This document shows positions 25,960 to 35,345 of a stretch of 35,506 nt of DNA, in pieces; the stretch's first letter is position 1; every line of letters begins with the position of its first letter. A program made the position numbers and the translations under genes. The DNA is from Circinella minor. Taxonomy: Eukaryota > Mucoromycota > Mucoromycetes > Mucorales > Lichtheimiaceae. Location of the stretch: contig JAEPRB010000335.1 of NCBI GenBank assembly GCA_016758965.1, positions 1-35,506 of the forward strand, given 5' to 3'. The notes under the pieces were generated by a model. It worked only from the letters and a program-made list of their open reading frames with translations. It was not told the origin of the DNA and ran no database searches.

Positions 25960-27332
25960 TAAATATTGGACACGTTGAGCCGCGTCGTTGCACGTATGGT
26001 GTAGAAGGTAATAAAAAAAAATAAAGACAGACAGCAATATACAAGCTATATTATAATCTCATTTATTATATGATAAATTAATAAATATGAACATGCATAT
26101 ATATTAAGGCCAAGGAAACCTACCACCGCCAGACCGCGAGTTGATGCTTTTCAACAATTCGATCGAAACTGACGGTATTTCATTTCAAGAGACCAATTCG
26201 TACAAGACACGGTAGTAAATATAAATAATTATAAAAAGAGCTACGTTTATAGGTATTTATAAAACATACAGCCTAACAATCTATAATAATGTCCTTTTTA
26301 CACTACAGTGAGTATCTACCGTCATCATCCAGAGAAGTGAAGTACTTTCCGCGACAAGTTGATGTTGGAAATTGGAATCGAGGCATGTATTATTTGAGCA
26401 AAGAACAGGCTGGTTTAACTGCTGACATTCTCCCAAATATACGGACGATCTTTGTAGACCCAGGTTAATTTTTTTTTTTAATTTTAAGTTTCATTACGTA
26501 CGTGTTTTAGTATTCTTTGACGATGATGGTTGCATTTGATGCTGTTATTACTTTTATTTGCTTGGTTGTCTATGTGTAATCTAACATTCGGTGATGTTTT
26601 TTTTTATATTATCAGGTGTATGAATCTATGTTTAAGTGGGGGGCAACAAAAGGAAAAGCGAAATAGGACCATGTATGCCGATGTTATAGCACGACATCAC
26701 CCTGATGAAGACACTGTTATTCATATACAATCCGTATATGACTTGATTCGAGAACACCCAGCATCTGTATCAAGCTCTGAGGATTTCAAAAGTTATATCT
26801 ACACACTTAGCGTATGACATGAAGAGTACATTAAATATTTATTTTTCTTGAGTTATAATTTTTATTTATTATACTAATAGTAAATAATAGCCATCATTTA
26901 TAATAGTATTCATGTACGTTTCAACTCTCATTTTTATCATCGTGAGACATTAATGAAACTGTTTTCTGCAAGAAAATGTGCTTTAGAGAATCTTGCAAAC
27001 AGACTCATTGGGGATTGATCAACGGAAGGATGTAAATACAATTATTATCTGAATAAATAATGATTCGGTAATTTTGGTGTCATAACAGGGTAACAATGTA
27101 ATTATTACTGTATTGATAAATAACTTATATTTTGTTATATATAGAAACCCCCACCTTCCATTTTTTGGGGCGCACGTCCAAAGCAGAGAGAAAAGCCTTC
27201 CGACGGCAACACCGTCGCCCTCATAGACCCTTCCTTAGATACCGTTTGGAAGACCACTGTTTGATCGGGTATAGGGATGAACGCTTCAGACCCTCTATGC
27301 AAGGTCATGCTCCTGTGCCGGTTGAAGTAAGC

Positions 27333-27363
<31 letters not shown>

Positions 27364-28143
27364 CTATATCATAAATTTAATGTAAGCAAGAAGCATGTAT
27401 ATTTACAAAATTTTCGGTAATGATAATAGACTCTCCGTGCAGTTCTGGCTTGTAGGGTTCGATTGATGCTAATCAATGAGTTTCGATCCAGTACCATTTG
27501 CAGTTATAATGATTGTCAAACTCGAAGCTTCCATGCAGCAGAAGGAAACGTGCGTGTATGCAATGAACATAGAAAGCGCAAGTTACGACGGGTCCATGAA
27601 GACTGGAACAATAACGCACGACGACAAACTTGATGTTTAGATGAACATGGAGAAGCCTTGAATCCTACAAGTCGGTGTGATGATTTGGTTGATGTTGGTA
27701 AATTTGAATATATCATTTGTTTTTTTTTTACATAAAGAATCATGTTGTATGGTTTAGAAGTGTATCTCAATTTATATATTCATGTTTGTCATAGTTGGAT
27801 ATCGAAGAAACGTTTACACATTGAAATTTTGTGAGGTATGTCACTTGGTAAGAAAAACCTTTTATTATTATTATTATATTCATATACATATATAGATTCA
27901 TGTTTGCTCTCTTTACGAACAAAAAAAAAACCATCAACCTAAACTTCCGTATAGTTACTTAACCATGATCTCCATGGAGGTCGTAATATTGGGCGAATCT
28001 TGCTTGCCTATATCCAGTCCAATGGGGACATTAATTCAAGACCTGCTGCCTTGAGTCGTGGCAACCATCGAGCTGCTTTAAACGATGAAAATGATGACGA
28101 CTTTGATGAAAAGGAAGAGAACCTTAATGGGGTCATGGAGTAG
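25960..28143 (+). pseudogene. Fanzor/TnpB-like RNA-guided nuclease pseudogene (right copy, multi-exon, 5'-truncated)
   Basis: Recognisable exons: about 25960-26007; 26109-26211 (GQGNLPPPDRELM ... NNSIETDGISF); 26309-26463 ending in TIFVDPG, the RuvC-I block with Asp at 26457-26459; 26616-26816; about 26905-27030 (helical LMKLFSARKCALENLANRL); about 27140-27326 ending GHAPVPVE; 27430-27697 with INEFRSSTICSYNDC (Glu at 27478-27480); 27795-27847 ending LKFCEVCHL; 27955-28143 with the RuvC-III block (Asp at 27967-27969). CSYNDC and CEVC are the two halves of the zinc finger. Known relatives are guide-RNA-directed DNA endonucleases. Defects: missing N-terminus, a frame change near 26660, stops in the 27017 region and at 27631-27633, and frame breaks around 27150-27290. 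The last three exons still join cleanly across introns, so decay is recent or uneven. Confidence 0.72.
27333..27363. repeat. (AT)n microsatellite inside a pseudogene intron
   Basis: AT dinucleotide run within the intron 27327-27429 of the TnpB/Fanzor-like pseudogene. Confidence 0.85.
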
Positions 28144-28174
28144 AGAGAGCAAAAATTTACTAACTTTACTATTT

Positions 28175-30840
28175 TATTTATTTTTCCCTACATACCACTG
28201 CTCTCTTTAATTAATTGTACCAAAAATTGACTGCTTGTTCGGTTATTTTTTTTTTGCTCAGCTAACCAATTGAACTCTAGAAAAAACGAACGCGTCCTTC
28301 TTGTTACTCTTTTTTTTTTTCACTTTAAATAATAATAATGTACAAGAACCACATAAATAAAAAATAAATAATGTAAGTATTTTAATTCTATTCATAAATT
28401 ATTTTTGCCATGATTATAAATTTTTTTGTGAGGATATTGTTTTTTTTTTTGAGGTTATTTTTGTTTTTTTTTTAAAAAAAAAGAGAGAGAGAGAGTGAAA
28501 AGTTTTTTTTAATAACCTAATGAGATTTATTCATTTGTGTTTTTAAATATCTTTTTGATCTCTTTCTTTAAACCAATGAAAATTTTTTATAATAAACACA
28601 ACACTTGATATGAGCAAAATGAATATTATTATATGAAGAGATTTTCTTGTTTTATAATTTAAAATTCTAATTTACTTTTTTTTTTTTATATGTTTAGTTC
28701 AATAGTACGTAGGATAGAATAGAATGAGTAAATAGTAGTGTTAGGTAACTTAAGAAGTTATTTAATTATTGGATAGATAGATTAATGAGATAGCAAAACA
28801 TATTTACTCTTATGAAACAATAATGCAGCTAAAAAAGAAACCCTAATAATAAGATTGATATTTTTGTCATAAGATTAGAATAAAATGACGATCATGATGA
28901 TGATGACGACGATGATGATATGATACATTTGTTATTCCCAGGGGTAGTTATTATAGTTAGATAGTATTATTATTCTTATTATTATTGATGTCATATTTTA
29001 TATACTGGTGGGAAATCAATAACTGTTTTTTTCCTTGGAAGGATAATAAAAAATATTCATCAGCTGAATGAAAAAAAAAAAAAGTTTTTCGTTTGATAGT
29101 AAAATTTTATTAAATTAAATTATTCTTTGTTATTGTTTACATGTCAAAGAGGAGTTTAATGCAATGCAAAAAAGTATGTTTAATGTTATACAACAAGTAC
29201 AAACGTTAAAGAGATTGGGAAAAGATAAAAAAAAAAAAAACAAGCCGCCGGTAAAAAGTTAAAAGATTTAGAGTTGGATGAAACATTAATGTGAGTTATA
29301 TTTTCCTAATGTAGAAATAAATGTGGCTGATTCAGTTTACCTAGTTGAATATAGTTATCATAACTAAAAAACGAGGGAATAATATAATTATTCAAGTTTT
29401 GTTAAAATTTGATAATAAGAATCAATTAATTATAAAATCTTTGATGAAAAATATAGAAGAATATTAATATTAAACCTTCTAAAAAAAAAACAACTCCCCT
29501 CCCCCAATGAATGATTACAGAAACAAATATTATTTGGGAAAAAAAAGGCGGGGGGGGGAGAATCCAGAACTAATAAAGTCGATCACTTTGGATATTTGGT
29601 TATACAAATTTTTTTTTATGTTTTACATGTTACAAACTATTATGCCAAAAAAAAAATCCCAGTCCAATGAATACTTTTTTTTTATGACAAAACAAACAAC
29701 CAAAAGAAAATGACATCAATTAACAAATAATGAAAATGATAGAAAAAAAAAAGGAGAGATAGAGAGACCCATGACATTTCTACTCTTTTGTTTCCTATAT
29801 TTCCTTGTTTCTTTTCGGTGGTGGGTGCCGGCGGTCTGAGAAAAAAAAAAAAAAGTGCATTTGTTTTGGTTGTTCCTTTTGCTTCGGAGACCAAGCGGGG
29901 CTATGGATTTTTTGATTTTGCCCTGAGTCGGTAAAAGAAGCCTCTCAAAAAGAAAAATGCATGTTTTTTTTTTTTTATAATATATGCATTAGCTGTACTC
30001 AACTCTTTTCTTAACTTCCTCCCTCCCCCCCTCCTCTTTTGAACTTTTTTTTAATGATATTTTATATATAATAAAAAGCTATTAAAATAGCAAAAAAAAA
30101 AAAAAAAAAGAAATTAGATTGATTAATGTTACAAAAAGGAAAAATATAAAATACCTCGTTTTTTTAACAAATTGGTATATAGCACATGAAAAGCCAAGAG
30201 AAATTGTATCACAGACGTCATTGGAGGGGTTTTGAGTAATTGGAAAAAATGCCTCATAAACACACACGCACAAACAACAAGTTTTACTCATGATTCTATT
30301 TTTTAGAATCGCAGCTACACAAACTTTCAAAGAACGCAAAAAAAAAAGTATCCATTTTTGGAAGTAAAAATTTGTTTTTTTTAGATCGTCGTCGCCTTTT
30401 TCCCTAAAACAACAAAAATAAAGAACCAGATCCCATCTTTTTTTTTTTTCTCTTCCATTTTATTTTCTACCTCTTCTTTCTTCTTCTTTTTTTTTTTTAT
30501 TCTTATTATATAAAAAAGCCTTGTTTATTATTATTATTATTATTATTTTGGAACCTTTTATATTATTATCATTTTCAATTGCCTATTAGTATTAATTATT
30601 TTTATCATGCCTGATCGGATATAGTATTTTATATATATAAATATTAAGGCTATTAATTCTCTTTTTTTTTTTTTTTTCCTTTTATTATTGTAAAACACCC
30701 AATACCACTGCAACTCGTTGTTCTTTTTATTATTTTTATAATTATTTTCAATTTACTATCATCATCATAACAACAACAACAACAATATCATTGTAACATT
30801 TTTATTATAATATTCCCTCCCTCCCCCTTTTTTTTTCTTA
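28175..30840. other. Gene-poor interval between the transposon island and the kinase gene
   Basis: About 2.7 kb of AT-rich sequence with many homopolymer patches (a T-run/A-run junction near 28463-28482, a run of about 14 A near 29229-29242, T runs near 30425-30500). One coding-like patch at 29151-29290 is listed separately. A TATATAAAAAAG sequence near 30507 and CT/T-rich sequence close to 30841 may belong to the kinase promoter or leader. No other feature is supported. Confidence 0.5.
29151..29290 (+). pseudogene. Possible isolated exon or gene remnant, helical and basic
   Basis: On the + strand the sequence reads VKEEFNAMQKSMFNVIQQVQ, then TLKRLGKDKKK, up to a run of about 14 A. Past the run, another frame reads AAGKKLKDLELDETLM and meets a plausible splice donor (GTGAGT). 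The two parts look like one helical, possibly coiled-coil protein whose frame changed in the A run, or two exons. No start or downstream exon could be fixed. Family unknown. Confidence 0.3.
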
Positions 30841-32119
30841 ATGTCATCGACTAGTTCTACTCAATTGTACTTTACTGATAATATGGTTCCTGATCTTACT
30901 ACTTCCAAACAACAAAAAAATACATCCTCATCATCTTCTTATATGATCGATTCTGCTTATAATAGTCCCAGTTCTACTATTGATAGTCGACGTCCATCAA
31001 ATACAAGTGTTTCTCAACGCAAATATTGTGATGAACAACAAACCATTGATTCTTATTCATCTTCACGAAACAAAAGTCATTATAATCAACATACGGGTAG
31101 TGTCAAGGATTATGGTGAATGTTATCGTCGCCTAGGTGAAGGTACATCTGCTATCGTCATGGTATTTCGTAAGATGGACAAGGTTGACAAGACAACAAAA
31201 CTCTATGCCGTCAAACAATTTCGAAAACGTTCAAAATCTGAATCCGAAAAAGAATATATGAAGAAGCTGACAAGCGAGTTTTGTATTTCATCTACTTTTT
31301 CTCATCCCAATGTTGTTGAAACGATTGATTTAGTTTTAAATGAACAAAAACGTTATTGTACAGTGATGGAATACGTAAGTTTACTTTTTATATATATATA
31401 TATTTTTATGTTCTTATATATTCAATAATAATAATAATAATAAAGAACGTAAGCTAATAATATTTCTATAATAATAGTGTCCTGGCGGTGATTTATTTTC
31501 ATGCATCATGGCTGAAAGGATGTCTGAACGTGAAAAATTATGTTGTTTAAAGCAACTTATACAAGGTTTAGCTTATCTGCATGGGATGGGTGTAGCTCAC
31601 CGAGATATTAAACCCGAGAATCTATTATTGACTACAGAGGGCCAGATCAAAATTACTGATTTTGGTGTATCGGATGTATTCCGTTTTGCTTGGGAAAATC
31701 AAGGTCACAAAAGTCGAGGCCTTGTTGGTTCTGAACCTTATATTGCACCAGAAGCATTTGAACAAAAAGAATATTGGGGATCGATCGCTGATGTTTGGTC
31801 TGCGGGTATTGTCTTTTACTGTTTATGGACATCCGGCTTAATTTGGCGTAAAGCGAAAAAATCCTCTGATAAAGCATATACTATCTATACCCGAATGCAT
31901 CCACTACAAACATTTGATCCATTTTCACAACATTTTCCATCCATTGAATCAAGACGTATCTTATATAAAATGTTGGATCCGAATCCAAATACTCGTATCA
32001 CTTCGGCTGATCTTTTAGAAGATCCTTGGATTCAATCTATTCCTGTATGTCATTATGGTATTGATTCTTTAAATCAACGTCATGATCATGTTATTAAAAG
32101 TAAAATTGTTGCAAAATAA
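30841..32119 (+). CDS. Sat4/Hal4-like serine/threonine protein kinase (2 exons, 391 aa)
   Basis: Exons 30841-31374 and 31478-32119 join in frame (534 + 642 nt). The first 88 residues are Ser/Thr-rich and disordered. The kinase domain carries LGEGTSAIV (98-106), AVKQF with Lys125, HRDIKPEN (219-226), DFG (239-241) and APE (268-270). Sequences such as CPGGDLFS, DFGVSDVFRFAWE, YWGSIADVWSAGIVFYCLW and LIWRKA are characteristic of the fungal HAL/NPR kinase branch (Sat4/Hal4, Hal5, Npr1), which by family knowledge regulates potassium uptake and stabilises plasma-membrane transporters. All catalytic residues are present. The regulatory N-terminus is much shorter than that of yeast Sat4 (about 600 aa in total), so regulation may differ. 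A poly(T)/C-rich leader directly precedes the ATG. Confidence 0.92.
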
Positions 32120-32798
32120 CAAGTTTCTTTTATTATGTACTTTTTATTATATACCCCCCCACACACACACACTTCTTCTCTCTTTTATACTTTTCTTTTT
32201 TTTTTTCATTCTACATCCCTTCTTTTGTTTTTATGGACATGCATTAAACTCCTTCTCTTTTTTTTTTCTTTACAAAAAAGAACTTTTCCAAGTTCTATCA
32301 ATTCATTCATTTCATTTATTCATTCATTTATTCATTCATTTGTACATAAAAAAAATAATATTAATAATAATATTTTATATATTTATACAATTTTTTTTTA
32401 ATTATTATTATGATTACTCATCATTTTATAAAATGGTTTCCCATTAGAAGGATAAGATAATAATGAAAGGCTACGTTTTCTTCACCTTTCTTGAAAAATA
32501 TACACAAAAAAGGAAACGTTAATCTGGGATTGGTCCTATACTATCCAAATCATTACATATTTTATCTACTAAAAACCCAATTTTTTTTTTTTGTAAAAGA
32601 TATGAATGTTCAAATACTTTTCTTTAATGTAACTTGTTAATGGAAAATAAATATGCTCAATATAAAAATGAAAATGCAAAACAAAATATATATGTATATA
32701 TATATATATATATATCAAATCGATTCAAAGGAATCTCAAAAGAGAGAAAGATAGAGTAAAAAGGTGACAGGGAGAACGAGAAATTGAGTTTTTTTTTT
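32120..32798. other. Convergent 3' intergenic region
   Basis: About 680 bp between the stop codons of the kinase and the small basic-protein gene. Contains a short (CA)n run near 32159-32171, a TTCATTCATT-type repeat near 32301-32341 and an (AT)n run at about 32687-32715. The small ORFs here are translations of these simple sequences and are not considered coding. Confidence 0.5.
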
Positions 32799-33374
32799 TT
32801 AAAGAGGTTGACCTAATGTAGTTCCACGTCCTGAAGCAGCAGCTTTTAATGCTTCAGCAGAAATTTCAACAATCACTTTTTGTTTTTGAGAAGGAACAAG
32901 TGCATTGGCGTCTAAAATAATAATAATAAAATTCATTTAGTTTATACAATTCGATTGAAATCAAAATAACAAATTACACGATCTTTTTCTTTTGACACCT
33001 ATTTTTTTTTTATAATATTGTTTCCCCTCCCCCTCTATTACCTTGCATGTCTTCCTCTGGTGCTTCCAAATAACCTTTTTGATGCAATAATCGTTTTTCC
33101 TATATAATTATTTATCATACAATGCATTAATAAATCAATATATATAAAACTAAATCATTCCTTTAAAAAAATTGTGATTAAAAAAGTATTTACCAATTTT
33201 ACAGCCTTTTCAAGTTGTTTTTGTTTCTTTTTTGAAATGACTCTGCCTTGGAAAACAGGAGCTTGCCTTCGTTGTTTTGAAATACCTCCAGATCGTGCTA
33301 TATAAAACAAAAATGTAAGTTTATTATTTATAAAAAACATTATTTCTTTCAATTGATCAAAACATACTTTTCAT
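32799..33374 (-). CDS. Small basic protein of 93 aa (4 exons), possibly Alb1-like ribosome-biogenesis factor
   Basis: Exons on the minus strand are 33374-33368 (7 nt: Met, Lys and one base), 33297-33194, 33099-33042 and 32911-32799. They total 282 nt, keep frame at every junction and use GT...AG borders, which makes a chance ORF unlikely. The protein starts MKTRSGGISKQRRQAPVFQG and has a basic helical core (SKKKQKQLEKAVKLEKRLL), an acidic linker (APEEDMQ) and a C-terminal part (QKVIVEISAEALKAAA). The basic core resembles small fungal nucleolar shuttling proteins of the Alb1 type that accompany pre-60S export, but that is a weak resemblance. Gene structure is more certain than function. Confidence 0.68.
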
Positions 33375-34640
33375 TATGTAATAGTTTTTTTTTTTAGAAA
33401 AGAACAGAACAGAAAAAAAAAAAAAGGTTTGGTACAAGCCTTTTAGGTTTTAATACCAGCAAAATGCCTCTTCCATCTGAGCTATGAAAACCTGATGGGT
33501 GATGATGGGAGGAGTTAATATGTAAAATACACACTGGGAATTAATATTCTTTACCTGAAACCCATTCAAACTATAATCTTGTCTTCTTTAATACTTAATC
33601 ATATCCATTTCACCGTTAAAATGGTATATATTTACCAATTAGTACAACTGTAATATAATTATTCCTTTAGAATTGCTTTCTTAGAAACTTTCACTTTCAC
33701 AAAGTGGAAATAATGTTAATCCATCTTCAGCCATGAATACCCTCTTTGTTCGTGTCATTTAACGGCTACGTCTTCACTGTAGAACATATAGTTTATCTTA
33801 GGTTGTGGAAACGTAAAAATAAAAACTACTTTAAAAGAATAAGAATTTTTTTCTTATTATTTTTCTTATCTTAGTTTACCACTAAAATTCAACTATGATA
33901 ACCTGACCTGCTCTTATGTATACAATTAAACGATGTTAAATTATCAATTGCTATATTGTATATTCATCATTGTGAAGAAAATAAAAAAGAAAAGTTGGAA
34001 AGAAGTGTATTAAAAAAAGAACAAAAATATTCATGACAGTGAAAAATTTAAAGTGTAGTGGTAATAGGAACAATGTTGGTTGTAAATCTAACTTGTACAA
34101 CTAGAGTGATATTGATAGTAGTCTTATGATATACAATGTTATCAGTCGCTGGTGTTATATAAGTAGGGTGTAGGGCTTGATAATAATAAAATACTAAATA
34201 CCACCCACATCTTCCGTTATAGACTAAACCCAAGTCTACAGTAATATCAGGTTAATCTATGATATATAACAATGTAAATAAAAAAAATGAAAAAAGTAAA
34301 AAAGACTTATTTTTTATTTATTGGCTTTGTTAGCTTTTTATATGTCTGTGCCGTTTTGCACAACTCAATCCTCTTTATCCAAGCTTGGGTTCTTAGTTAC
34401 AACATTATCTAAAAGGTAACATTCTCCCCTTTTAAACTAGATTCAAGTGTTTAAAATAAATTCTAACAGAATTGGTTGAGACACTCAAATAAAAATTATG
34501 AAATATGATTTGCTTTATCTTCTTTTTATTTAATGTCAGCGAAAAAAATATAAGTATAAAAAATGAGTTCTAATGCTATAATATAATAATTGATCTTCTT
34601 TTTCACTTAGTCAGTACCGCAAAATAAGGACTCTAATTCA
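33375..34640. other. Intergenic interval with a tRNA-like sequence and no gene
   Basis: About 1.27 kb. The part near 33375 should hold the promoter of the small basic-protein gene. A degenerate tRNA-like element at 33426-33493 is listed separately. The remainder, up to the retroelement-like ORF, is AT-rich; if a retroelement end lies here I could not delimit it. Confidence 0.5.
33426..33493 (-). tRNA. Degenerate tRNA-like sequence (possible tRNA pseudogene or SINE head)
   Basis: Read on the minus strand, TAGCTCAGATGG matches the pol III A box with one mismatch. A D-arm-like GCTC...GAGG follows, then an anticodon-arm candidate TTTTG-CTGGTAT-TAAAA (anticodon GGT, Thr, with T33 and a purine at 37). 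AGGTTT at the 5' end can pair with AAACCT at the 3' end. A run of more than ten T follows at once, as in a pol III terminator. However, the T arm is too short (about 68 nt in all) and the B box (GGCTTGTACC) is poor. I therefore treat it as tRNA-derived rather than a working tRNA. Confidence 0.4.
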
Positions 34641-35250
34641 ATGACACAAAATGAACAATTTATTGCTATGCAACAAAGACTACTTCAACTCGAACAGATA
34701 GTAGCACAATCAAGCGCTCAACCTTCAGCAGAGCCCCTGTCATCCTCTAATGTCAATATGGAGGATGAAGATGAAGAGACTATGTCTTCTTTACACTCAT
34801 TGCCAGTTTGACCTTCTTACTCTTGGTCTCCATCACCTTTTTTGACTGAAGTTCTTTCATTAGATTCATCATTTTGTTCCCAACTACCATGCTTACTGAT
34901 GATGAGCGCCATAAGCTTATTGATCAATATCCGAACATCGAAAGTCTTCAGTACCAACCACTAGATATAATACTTACTGCCACTCGAAAAATGAACAAAT
35001 ATCAAGCCAAGCAAGATATTTCTCTCAAATGTTTACAATATTTACTCTCTAGTGTATCCCGACCCTTAGATGTACTTGGCCTTAAACTTAGTCAAGACAT
35101 TAATAATGTAAATCTTCAATGCTATTTGTATATACTCAACAAGGATAGGAGAGAACTACTACTCAATGTCTCTGTACAAATAAATGACATATGTACTAAT
35201 ATTACTTTCTAAGCTATTAATCCCTCTTTTTCCTTGTCCTTGATTCAGGG
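34641..35250 (+). pseudogene. Broken retroelement-type ORF (Gag/ORF1-like family seen in Mucorales)
   Basis: From ATG 34641 one frame reads MTQNEQFIAMQQRLLQLEQI, an acidic/Ser-rich linker, then a TGA at 34809-34811 followed in the same frame by PSYSWSPSPFLTEVLSLDSS. Near 34875 the frame shifts and continues as TMLTDDERHKLIDQYPNIES, then RKMNKYQAKQDISLKCLQYL and SRPLDVLGLKLSQDI, to a TAA at 35210-35212; beyond it the frame still reads AINPSF. From memory, this pattern matches an N-terminal, Gag-like protein of DIRS-type or related retroelements widespread in Mucorales; I cannot check that. It has one stop, one frame break and a second stop, so it is not functional. No reverse transcriptase or recombinase follows inside the window. 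Confidence 0.5.
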
Positions 35251-35310
35251 GGAAATTTTGGCTTGGATAACATGTCTGAGGCTGAGGGAATTAATTAATT
35301 AATTTTTTGG

Positions 35311-35345
35311 AAAAGTACCCTGAAGCGAAGCTTCAGGGTACTTTT
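35311..35345. repeat. Perfect 16-bp inverted repeat with 3-nt loop
   Basis: AAAAGTACCCTGAAGC is followed by GAA and then by its exact reverse complement. It lies about 60 bp after the recognisable end of the broken retroelement ORF. It is more GC-rich than the flanks, so it is a stable stem. It could be a terminator-like hairpin, a small palindromic (MITE-type) repeat, or the end structure of a mobile element. Confidence 0.85.

Larger units (their letters stand above)
25625..28174. mobile_element. Decayed TnpB/Fanzor-type transposon island with two head-on 3' ends
   Basis: The outer 26 bp at 25625-25650 and 28149-28174 are perfect reverse complements, and identity stops just outside on both sides. 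Inward, the left arm (about 25625-25955) and right arm (about 27910-28174) are inverted copies of the same sequence: last intron, last exon and 3' flank of a TnpB/Fanzor-like gene. Between them lies the rest of one such gene on the + strand. The right arm lacks about 65 bp present in the left arm between stop codon and terminus. So the island is one 5'-truncated copy joined to an inverted 3' fragment of another. No transposase other than the TnpB-like remnant is visible, and no target duplication was identified. Confidence 0.7.

Noticed and set aside
25625..28174. Cut-and-paste DNA transposon with 26-bp TIRs
   Set aside because: Both ends carry the same gene 3' end in opposite orientation and the internal gene resembles TnpB/Fanzor, with no DDE transposase visible.
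32082..32447. Plus-strand ORFs downstream of the kinase
   Set aside because: They are low-complexity translations of T-rich, CA and TTCA repeats in the 3' region.
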